This document shows, one piece after another, positions 35,284 to 42,704 of a DNA stretch of 64,000 nucleotides (position 1 is its first letter; each line of letters begins with the position of its first letter). The position numbers and the translations under genes were made by a program. The stretch lies in assembly GCF_014332695.1 (NCBI RefSeq), contig NZ_MBUA01000001.1, positions 1,054,001 to 1,118,000 on the forward strand, read 5' to 3'. The notes under the pieces are model-generated. The model was not told the DNA's origin, did not search any database, and saw only the letters and a list, made by a program, of their open reading frames with translations. The DNA is from Flavihumibacter stibioxidans. Lineage in GTDB: Bacteria > Bacteroidota > Bacteroidia > Chitinophagales > Chitinophagaceae.

Positions 35284-36555
35284 ATGCAAATCAACTCCTT
35301 CCAGCTCAGCATCGACTGGCAAAACAATCCCCGTTGGGATGGTATCAAACGGCCATATACAGCCGAAGATGTTATTCGCCTCAGGTCAAAAGTGAATATC
35401 GAATATTCACTCGCCCGCAATGGTGCCGTAAAACTGTGGGAAAAACTGAAATCCCAATCCTATGTGGCGGCACTGGGAGCACTAACCGGCAACCAGGCCA
35501 TCCAGGAAGTGGCAGCCGGACTGGAAGCCATCTACCTTAGCGGATGGCAGGTTGCAGCCGATGCCAATACATCAGGCACCATGTACCCCGATCAGTCTTT
35601 ATACCCGGTGAATGCCGTACCCGAGGTGGTAAAACGCATCAACAACGCCTTGCTGCGTTGCGAACAGATCGATTCTGTTAATGGCGACAATGACAAGGAC
35701 TGGATGGCACCCATCATTGCGGATGCTGAAGCCGGTTTTGGCGGTAACCTGAACGCCTATGAACTCATGCGGGCCATGATCGAAGCAGGGGCAGCCGGTG
35801 TTCATTTCGAAGACCAGTTGTCCAGCGCCAAAAAATGCGGACACCTGGGTGGTAAAGTATTGGTTCCGACGCAGGAAGCAGTGAACAAACTGATCGCTGC
35901 CAGGCTGGCGGCGGATGTCATGAACGTACCAACACTCATCATCGCCCGCACTGATGCAGAAGCTGCCAACCTGATCACCTCTGATATTGATCCGGTAGAC
36001 CAGCAATTCTTAACAGGGGAACGCAGCACAGAAGGATATTACTATACACGTAATGGAGTGGAGTCCTGCATAGCCAGGGCGATTGCCTACGCTCCCTATG
36101 CCGACCTGATCTGGATGGAAACCTCGCACCCCGACCTTTCCCTGGCCAGGGAATTTGCCCGGGGAGTTCATGCAGTTTATCCGGGTAAAATGCTGGCCTA
36201 CAATTGCTCCCCATCCTTTAACTGGTCGAAGCATCTCAGCGAAAAAGAAATGGAATGCTTCCGCGAAGAACTGGCGGCCCTGGGTTTCAAATTCCAATTC
36301 ATCACCCTGGCAGGCTTCCATGCACTGAATACCTCCATGTTCGAATTGTCGAAATCTTACCGCGAGCAAGGTATGGCTGGCTTTTCCCAATTGCAGCAGC
36401 GCGAATTTTCCCTCCAGGAACACGGTTTCCGTGCCGTGAAACACCAGAGTTTTGTAGGTACAGGATATTTTGATTACATCCAGAACACCGTGCAACAGGG
36501 GCAATCTTCGACCGTGGCCATGAAAGACAGCACCGAAACCGCCCAATTCCATTAA
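35284..36555 (+). CDS. aceA: Isocitrate lyase
   Basis: Splits isocitrate into succinate and glyoxylate. The 423-residue protein has the catalytic loop [17 protein letters not shown] (Cys-His) preceded by [19 protein letters not shown], and [12 protein letters not shown] near the C-terminus, all diagnostic of the bacterial enzyme. It begins [21 protein letters not shown]. The operon with aceB means growth on acetate or fatty acids is likely. Immediately downstream (12 bp) starts a large inverted repeat array at 36567-36662. Confidence 0.97.
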   Translation: MQINSFQLSIDWQNNPRWDGIKRPYTAEDVIRLRSKVNIEYSLARNGAVKLWEKLKSQSYVAALGALTGNQAIQEVAAGLEAIYLSGWQVAADANTSGTMYPDQSLYPVNAVPEVVKRINNALLRCEQIDSVNGDNDKDWMAPIIADAEAGFGGNLNAYELMRAMIEAGAAGVHFEDQLSSAKKCGHLGGKVLVPTQEAVNKLIAARLAADVMNVPTLIIARTDAEAANLITSDIDPVDQQFLTGERSTEGYYYTRNGVESCIARAIAYAPYADLIWMETSHPDLSLAREFARGVHAVYPGKMLAYNCSPSFNWSKHLSEKEMECFREELAALGFKFQFITLAGFHALNTSMFELSKSYREQGMAGFSQLQQREFSLQEHGFRAVKHQSFVGTGYFDYIQNTVQQGQSSTVAMKDSTETAQFH

Positions 36556-36566
36556 TCCCCCTTAGC

Positions 36567-36662
36567 AGGTGTCTGACATGTAGTGTCTGACATGTGGTGT
36601 CTGACATCTGTGTTTACCGCCCACAGTAATCAAAGATGTCAGACACCACATGTCAGACACCT
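36567..36662. repeat. REP-like inverted repeat array (element B)
   Basis: Three tandem 14-mers (36569-36582, 36583-36596, 36597-36610) of the form GTGTCTGACATGTR/GTGTCTGACATCTG, a 22-nt spacer, then two inverted 14-mers (36633-36646 and 36647-36660) of the form NANATGTCAGACAC. Units 2-3 and the inverted pair make a perfect 27-bp stem (36583-36609 with 36634-36660) around a 24-nt loop. It shares the GTCTGAC core with elements at 10414 and 59036. No T-run follows. Confidence 0.93.
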
Positions 36663-36684
36663 AAAAATTCCGGTAATTTCACGT

Positions 36685-38082
36685 ATGGAAAAATCTTACC
36701 GGTTTATATTCTCCTTCCTGTTGACAGCCATCGCTGGGGTAAATATCCTGAGTACGGCAACTGTAGCCGCCGACCCGGAAAAACCTGTGCCCATCCCTCC
36801 GTCAGCACAGCGCAGCGGTGATCCTGCAAAAGGGTTTGATTACCTGGTAAACGGCGACTATGTGAAAGGCGGTATCCCCTATGATTTTTACCTGCTGGGA
36901 AAAGGGAAAGAAAAGAACAACTACCTCAAAAGATCCGGACTTAACGGAACTGTCAGCCATGAGTATACAGTCGTGAAGGCTTCCAATGGCGAAAACCTGG
37001 TGGCCCCGAATTGCATGCAATGCCATTCCCAGGTTTTCAATGACTCCCTGATTATAGGAATGGGAAACAGTTTCATGGATTTCAGTTCCGGACAGCAGGT
37101 AAACAGCAACAGCATGAAAATACTGGCAACTATGCTGAAAGCCAGCTCCCCTTCAAAATATGAAGCTTCCAAAAACTTTATCCAGGTTACCGGCACCATC
37201 GGGCCCTACCTGAAAACCGAAGTCAGGGGCGTGAATGCTGCCGACCGCCTGGCCGCAGTTCTGGTTGCGCACCGCGATCCCATCACCCTGAAATGGACCG
37301 ACACTCCCCGGATGGCCATCCCAACAGAAGTGATTCCAAGCGACGTGCCGGCATGGTGGCTGCTGAAGAAAAAGAACGCGATGTTTTACAATGGATTTGG
37401 TCGCGGCGACTTCGGCCGATTCCTGATGGCATCCAACCTGCTGACAGTTACAGACACCAGCGAAGCTGCCGCCGTAGACAAAAAGATCAACGACGTGCTG
37501 GCCTATATCTACACCCTGAAACCACCGGCATATCCGAAACATATCAATAATTCGCTGGCCGGGCAAGGCAGGAATATCTTTATTGACAATTGCGCAAAAT
37601 GCCATGGAAGCTATGGTGATGATGAAAAATATCCCAACCTGCTGGTGCCTGCCGCTATCATCAGGACCGATACCGCTTTATTCAGCAGCAACTACCAAAA
37701 CCCGCAGTTCATAAACTGGTTCAACAACAGTTGGTTTGCGCAGGGCGACCATCCCGCGAAACTGGTGCCATACAACGGTTACATAGCACCACCCCTTGAT
37801 GGCATCTGGTCCACTTCCCCTTACCTGCACAACGGATCAGTACCGACCCTGGAAGCCCTTCTGAACAGTAAATCAAGACCCAGATACTGGTCCAGGGATT
37901 TTGCCAGCCCGGTGTACAATTATGAAAAACTTGGATGGAATTATACCACTCATGACAGTGCAGGCGGTAATACCATTTACAATACCACTCTTAAAGGCTA
38001 CGGCAACCAGGGACATTATTTTGGCGACAAGCTTTCTGTAGCAGAAAGAAATGCCGTGATCGAATACCTGAAAACACTATAG
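36685..38082 (+). CDS. Exported diheme c-type cytochrome, RoxA/MauG-like family
   Basis: The 465-residue protein has an N-terminal signal peptide (about residues 1-29, ending TVAADP). Heme attachment sites are CMQCH (110-114) and CAKCH (303-307). The block PPLDGIWSTSPYLHNGSVPT near residue 375 is shared with RoxA-type rubber oxygenases and related diheme peroxidase-like proteins, so a periplasmic redox enzyme is likely; the substrate is unknown. The ATG at 36685 is the right start: a longer in-frame GTG at 36583 lies inside repeat element B. It stands between aceA and the DEXH helicase gene. Confidence 0.85.
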   Translation: MEKSYRFIFSFLLTAIAGVNILSTATVAADPEKPVPIPPSAQRSGDPAKGFDYLVNGDYVKGGIPYDFYLLGKGKEKNNYLKRSGLNGTVSHEYTVVKASNGENLVAPNCMQCHSQVFNDSLIIGMGNSFMDFSSGQQVNSNSMKILATMLKASSPSKYEASKNFIQVTGTIGPYLKTEVRGVNAADRLAAVLVAHRDPITLKWTDTPRMAIPTEVIPSDVPAWWLLKKKNAMFYNGFGRGDFGRFLMASNLLTVTDTSEAAAVDKKINDVLAYIYTLKPPAYPKHINNSLAGQGRNIFIDNCAKCHGSYGDDEKYPNLLVPAAIIRTDTALFSSNYQNPQFINWFNNSWFAQGDHPAKLVPYNGYIAPPLDGIWSTSPYLHNGSVPTLEALLNSKSRPRYWSRDFASPVYNYEKLGWNYTTHDSAGGNTIYNTTLKGYGNQGHYFGDKLSVAERNAVIEYLKTL

Positions 38083-38095
38083 AAATTCCACCTCA

Positions 38096-40585
38096 TTGAA
38101 ACTTCAGCAGACCATAGGATACAATGTAATACGTCAATGGTTAACCGAAAAGGGATTTTCCCCGTTTCCCTTCCAGGAAGAGACCTGGGAAGCCATCCAT
38201 TCCAGGCAAAGCGGACTTGTTAACGCGCCAACCGGATATGGAAAAACATTTTCGGTTTTCCTGGGGGCACTGATCCGTTTTATCAATGAAAACCCGAAGG
38301 ATTATCAGAGGCTATCAAAAAATAAATTGCAATTATTATGGGTCACGCCGCTCAGGGCATTGGCAAAGGATATCGGCCGGGCAATGGAAGAAGTGATATC
38401 AGAACTGGGAATGCAATGGAAGGTAGGCATCCGGAATGGTGATACATCTACGGCAGAAAGGCAAAAGCAGAAAGCACATATGCCGGAAATACTGATCATT
38501 ACCCCGGAAAGCCTTCATCTCCTGCTTGCGCAAAAGGGGTATCCCGAAATTTTCCAATCCCTCCAGGTCATTGCCGTAGATGAATGGCATGAACTGCTCG
38601 GCAGCAAAAGAGGTGTTCAGGTTGAGCTTGCCCTCTCCCGCATTATATCTCTTCAGCAAAGCCAATCACAAACAACAAACCGCGAGCGTCAAACCATCTC
38701 GGTTTTCGCCATTTCCGCCACCATCGGAAATCTGGAACAGGCAAGGGAAGTATTGTTGTCGCCCCTGAATAAAATGGGAAGGACCATCACTGCAAAACTT
38801 CCGAAGACGACGGAGGTTTATTCTATCCTGCCCGATGAAATAGAAAAATATCCCTGGGCCGGCCACCTGGGCATCCGGCTGGTGGACAAAATTGTTCCCA
38901 TCATCCGAAAAAGTACTACCACACTGCTCTTCATCAATACCAGGGGCATGAGTGAACGGTGGTACCAGGAATTATTACATGCTGCTCCTGACCTTGCCGG
39001 AGCCATAGCATTACATCACGGCAGCATCGAGCAGGAACTGCGTATCTGGGTGGAAGAAGCCTTGCATACTGCCAGGCTGAAATGTGTGGTTTGTACGGCC
39101 AGCCTTGATCTTGGTGTTGATTTTCGACCAGTCGAGACCGTTATACAGGTAGGCTCACCAAAGGGGGTGGCACGTTTTCTCCAGCGAGCGGGAAGAAGCG
39201 GCCACCAGCCAGGCGCACCCAGCAGGATATATTTCCTCCCAACACACTCCCTGGAACTGGTGGAAGCATCCGCACTAAAGGAAGCCATCCGCCAAAATAT
39301 AATAGAATCACGGGAGCCGATGATACTTTGCTTTGATGTACTGCTGCAATACCTCTGCACCCTCGCCATATCAGAAGGCTTTGACCCGGAACAGATATTC
39401 CGTGAGGTCAAATCGACATTCTGTTTCAGGGAGATGACTACAGAAGAATGGGAGCAGGTGCTGCAGTTTCTGACCACCGGGGGGAAAGCACTTCAGCAGT
39501 ATGATGATTACCATAAAGTTGAAATCATAAATAACCTGTACAGAATCACCAACAGGAGAATTGCGATGCGTCACCGCATGCATATCGGCACCATCGTCAG
39601 CGATGCCATGCTGAAAGTAAAATTCATCTCCGGTGGTTATGTAGGGGTAATAGAAGAATGGTTCATTTCGAGGCTTGAACCTGGTGAAAGCTTTACACTT
39701 GCCGGACGGAACCTGGAGTTGGTCATGATCAAGGACATGACCGTTCTTGTCAGAAAATCAACTGCGAAAAAATCAATCGTACCCAGTTGGCAGGGAGGCA
39801 GGATGCCCTTGTCGGCAAATCTGGGTAAGTTGCTTCGGGAACAGTTCAATGCAGCGGGTTCGGGCAGGACAGGAATCCCTGAGCTGGATGTACTACAGCC
39901 CCTTTTTGAACTACAATCGGAGCTGAGCAAGGTGCCCAGGGCAGATGAATTACTTATCGAGCAGATCGAAACAAAGGATGGCTTCCATCTCTTTGTTTTC
40001 CCTTTTGAAGGGCGTCTGGTACACGAGGCCATGGCTGCCATTCTTTCTTCCCGAATCAGCCGAAGACAGCCGATCACATTCTCCTTTGCCATGAACGACT
40101 ACGGCTTTGAACTGCTGAGCGATCAGCCAATACCGGTTGATGATTCCAATGTGTATGAACTTTTCTCACCGGAAAACCTCTTTGCCGATATACAGCGAAG
40201 TGTGAATAGCACGGAGATGGCTAAACGAAAATTCAGGGATATCGCCGTCATCGGCGGTCTTATCTTCCAGGGTTACCCGGGTGAACATAAAAAAGCGAGA
40301 CACCTGCAATCAAGTGCCTCGCTCATCTTTAAAGTATTCCAGGAATACGATCCGGACAATCTTCTCATGCGCCAGGCCTACCGGGAAGTTTTTGACCAGC
40401 AAATGGAGGAAACGAGGTTGCGGGAAATGTTGCATCGTATCCGGCAAAGCCGCATCATTCTGGAGTTCCCGGAAAGGCTTACACCTTTCTGTTTCCCGAT
40501 CAAAGTGGACAGCATGAGGGAAAACCTGACTTCCGAAAAACTGGAAGACAGGATCAAAAAAATGCAATCGCAGTTGCTGAAATAA
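38096..40585 (+). CDS. Ligase-associated DNA damage response DEXH-box helicase (Lhr-like)
   Basis: An SF2 DNA helicase of the Lhr-like group linked to ATP-dependent ligase repair gene sets; 829 residues from a TTG start. Motifs: Q-motif region FPFQEETWEAI, Walker A APTGYGKTF (about 40-48), LWVTPLRALAKDI, DEWHELLGSKRG (motif II as DEWH), SATIGN (motif III), CTASLDLGVDFRPVETVIQ and QRAGRSGHQPG (motif VI). PdeM, another member of the same repair group, lies 0.55 kb downstream; the ligase and exonuclease members are not in this window. Confidence 0.93.
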   Translation: MKLQQTIGYNVIRQWLTEKGFSPFPFQEETWEAIHSRQSGLVNAPTGYGKTFSVFLGALIRFINENPKDYQRLSKNKLQLLWVTPLRALAKDIGRAMEEVISELGMQWKVGIRNGDTSTAERQKQKAHMPEILIITPESLHLLLAQKGYPEIFQSLQVIAVDEWHELLGSKRGVQVELALSRIISLQQSQSQTTNRERQTISVFAISATIGNLEQAREVLLSPLNKMGRTITAKLPKTTEVYSILPDEIEKYPWAGHLGIRLVDKIVPIIRKSTTTLLFINTRGMSERWYQELLHAAPDLAGAIALHHGSIEQELRIWVEEALHTARLKCVVCTASLDLGVDFRPVETVIQVGSPKGVARFLQRAGRSGHQPGAPSRIYFLPTHSLELVEASALKEAIRQNIIESREPMILCFDVLLQYLCTLAISEGFDPEQIFREVKSTFCFREMTTEEWEQVLQFLTTGGKALQQYDDYHKVEIINNLYRITNRRIAMRHRMHIGTIVSDAMLKVKFISGGYVGVIEEWFISRLEPGESFTLAGRNLELVMIKDMTVLVRKSTAKKSIVPSWQGGRMPLSANLGKLLREQFNAAGSGRTGIPELDVLQPLFELQSELSKVPRADELLIEQIETKDGFHLFVFPFEGRLVHEAMAAILSSRISRRQPITFSFAMNDYGFELLSDQPIPVDDSNVYELFSPENLFADIQRSVNSTEMAKRKFRDIAVIGGLIFQGYPGEHKKARHLQSSASLIFKVFQEYDPDNLLMRQAYREVFDQQMEETRLREMLHRIRQSRIILEFPERLTPFCFPIKVDSMRENLTSEKLEDRIKKMQSQLLK

Positions 40586-40589
40586 CCAT

Positions 40590-41078
40590 TTAATTCATGT
40601 GCCTCAACTGGGTGGCGTACAATACAGTGAAAAGAACAGGAAAACCAATCCCTGCTACATAACTGCCGGTACTGGGAAACTGGTTGGCAAACCCCAGAAT
40701 AATTACACCACCAATCAAAGGCAGAAATTCACCAATTGCATAAATGTAAAATCCTTCCTTTTTTAATTTTCGCATCCGAATTGCGCCATATACACATAGC
40801 ACAGCTGCAAGAATGGTAACAATCCACAAGGGTACAGCATTGGCCTCCATCAGGTCAAATGTGCGAACTGTCCTTTCCATTTCTTCCACCTGTTCGGCAG
40901 ATAATTTATCCATTGCCTCAGAGTTTTCAAGCGCTTTTTTGGTCATGCGCATACTTAATTTGGCCAACGGCATGGAAAATAACAGAATGGCTGATCCGAT
41001 AAAAGTCAGGATTGTCAAGACATTCAAAAAGGTGGGCAATTTATTGCCCTGCTGTTCAAACGGGTTTTGTGTACTCAT
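40590..41078 (-). CDS. Hypothetical membrane protein, 162 aa
   Basis: No family recognised. It begins MSTQNPFEQQGNKLPTFLNV; a hydrophobic segment at about 20-45 is followed by a charged helical loop (LSAEQVEEMERTV) and then about three further membrane segments (about 80-100, 112-130, 137-155). It is convergent with the helicase gene (4-bp gap) and divergent from pdeM, so it interrupts the repair pair on the opposite strand. No secretion signal beyond the first membrane helix. Function unknown. Confidence 0.75.
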   Translation of the reverse strand: MSTQNPFEQQGNKLPTFLNVLTILTFIGSAILLFSMPLAKLSMRMTKKALENSEAMDKLSAEQVEEMERTVRTFDLMEANAVPLWIVTILAAVLCVYGAIRMRKLKKEGFYIYAIGEFLPLIGGVIILGFANQFPSTGSYVAGIGFPVLFTVLYATQLRHMN

Positions 41079-41121
41079 ATTTTCAGGATTGGCTGGAACA
41101 ATTTCTTAAAAATAATCCTTT

Positions 41122-41129
41122 TAGATTTG
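41122..41129 (+). promoter_or_regulatory. -7 promoter element TAGATTTG for pdeM
   Basis: An exact TAnnTTTG match 7 bp before the pdeM start, so the mRNA would be leaderless or nearly so. Confidence 0.5.
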
Positions 41130-41136
41130 CACCAGC

Positions 41137-41796
41137 ATGCAGGCCCCGATTTCTTTTACCGTTTCCGGACAGCAACTTTGGCTGTCGCCCATGAAAGCCA
41201 TTTTCTGGGAATCAAGGCGTTTTCTGATTGTATCAGACCTGCACTTTGGAAAAACCGGGCATTTCAGGAAGTCCGGCATAGCAGTTCCGCAACATGTATA
41301 CCGTAATGACCTCCAGCGATTGTTTTCACTGGTACAATATTTCCAGCCTTCAGGCATTATCATTGTTGGTGATTTCTTTCATTCTGCCGCCAACAGGGAA
41401 GCCGATCTTTTTGCAAAATGGAGAAACGATCATTCCGGCATTGGCATTCGCCTGGTGAAGGGCAACCATGATATCCTGCCCATTGAATGGTACCGGGAGA
41501 ACAATATCGACCTTCACGACGGTATATTAAGAGATGGCCCATTTTGCTTTACCCATGAATGGACGCCGGACCTGAGTCAGGCAAATGAACAATATATTTT
41601 TTCCGGGCATATCCACCCTGGTGTGCGGATCAGCGGGCAGGGACGGCAATCACTGCGCCTGCCCTGTTTTTATTTCGACCAAAACCATGCAATTTTGCCG
41701 GCATTTGGAGATTTTACCGGACTTGCCATCATTGAACCCTCCCCGGAAGCGCGTGTTTTTGTCCTTGCCGAACAGCAGATAATTTCCCTGCAATGA
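41137..41796 (+). CDS. pdeM: Ligase-associated DNA damage response endonuclease PdeM
   Basis: A metallophosphoesterase-fold nuclease, 219 residues. Motifs in order: SDLHFGK (metal site 1), IIVGDFFHSAANREADLF, KGNHDILP (GNHD), CFTHEW and SGHIHPGV (final His-x-His). This motif order and size match PdeM, which is found with Lhr-like helicase, ligase and exonuclease genes in bacteria. It overlaps the histone-deacetylase-like gene by 4 bp (ATGA), so they are cotranslated. Confidence 0.93.
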   Translation: MQAPISFTVSGQQLWLSPMKAIFWESRRFLIVSDLHFGKTGHFRKSGIAVPQHVYRNDLQRLFSLVQYFQPSGIIIVGDFFHSAANREADLFAKWRNDHSGIGIRLVKGNHDILPIEWYRENNIDLHDGILRDGPFCFTHEWTPDLSQANEQYIFSGHIHPGVRISGQGRQSLRLPCFYFDQNHAILPAFGDFTGLAIIEPSPEARVFVLAEQQIISLQ

Positions 41797-42704
41797 GTGA
41801 CTCGAATCTTTACATTGCCTTTGATCCGTTATATGCCCATCCCCTTCCTGATGGGCACCGTTTTCCCATGTTAAAATATGAACTCATTCCCGAACAATTA
41901 ATGTTTGAGCAGGTCATTACAGCGGATAACCTTCATCAGCCGGAGGTTTGTGCCGATGAGATCATATTGTCAACACACGATGCCGGTTACTTAAAAAAAC
42001 TGAAAGACCAAACGCTTTCAGCAAAGGAACAAAGGCAAATAGGATTTCCGCAATCACCTGAACTGACACTAAGGGAACTGGTTATTACCCAGGGGACCAT
42101 CAACTGCAGCATCCATGCATTGCAGAATGGTATCGGGCTGAATGTTGCCGGGGGCACACATCATGCATTTTCCGATCGCGGGGAAGGATTTTGCCTGCTG
42201 AATGACTTCGCGGTAGCAGCCAATTACCTCCTCCGCCATCACCTCGCTAAAAGAATTCTCATCATTGACCTGGATGTGCACCAGGGAAACGGTACAGCCA
42301 AAATCTTTGAAAACCAGCCCGCGGTGTTTACTTTCAGCATGCATGGACGGCATAATTACCCATTCCATAAGGAACGGTCAGACCTGGATATTCCGCTGGA
42401 AGATGGAACTGATACGGCTACATATCTATATCTGCTGAAACAAAACCTGCCTCCATTGATAGACCGGTTCCGTCCCGATTTCGCATTTTATCTTTCAGGA
42501 GTAGATATTTTATCAACCGATAAATTCGGCAAGTTAAAGGTCAGCAGGGAAGGTTGTCGTGAGCGGGACCATTTTGTTTTCAGCACCCTGCATGGGCATG
42601 GTATTCCCTGTACGGTAGCCATGGGTGGTGGCTATTCGCCAGATATCCGCGATATCATAACCGCACACTGTAATACATTTAAAGAAGCGGCTGCTTTTTT
42701 CTGA
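41793..42704 (+). CDS. Histone deacetylase family protein (acetoin/acetylpolyamine deacetylase-like)
   Basis: Zinc-dependent deacetylase, 303 residues. The catalytic pocket is visible: GGTHHAFSDRGEGFCLLND (His-His dyad), LIIDLDVHQGNGTA (Asp and His zinc ligands) and FYLSGVDILSTDKFG (Asp ligand), then AMGGGYSPD. In bacteria this fold acts on acetylpolyamines, acetoin-related substrates or protein lysines; which applies here is unknown. Its start overlaps pdeM by 4 bp, an uncommon partnership. The 3' end overlaps the convergent DUF5916 gene by 26 bp. Confidence 0.9.
   Translation: MSDSNLYIAFDPLYAHPLPDGHRFPMLKYELIPEQLMFEQVITADNLHQPEVCADEIILSTHDAGYLKKLKDQTLSAKEQRQIGFPQSPELTLRELVITQGTINCSIHALQNGIGLNVAGGTHHAFSDRGEGFCLLNDFAVAANYLLRHHLAKRILIIDLDVHQGNGTAKIFENQPAVFTFSMHGRHNYPFHKERSDLDIPLEDGTDTATYLYLLKQNLPPLIDRFRPDFAFYLSGVDILSTDKFGKLKVSREGCRERDHFVFSTLHGHGIPCTVAMGGGYSPDIRDIITAHCNTFKEAAAFF

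Noticed and set aside
36583-36684. A GTG-started N-terminal extension of the diheme cytochrome inside repeat element B
   Set aside because: It is translated repeat DNA; the ATG at 36685 starts a normal signal peptide.
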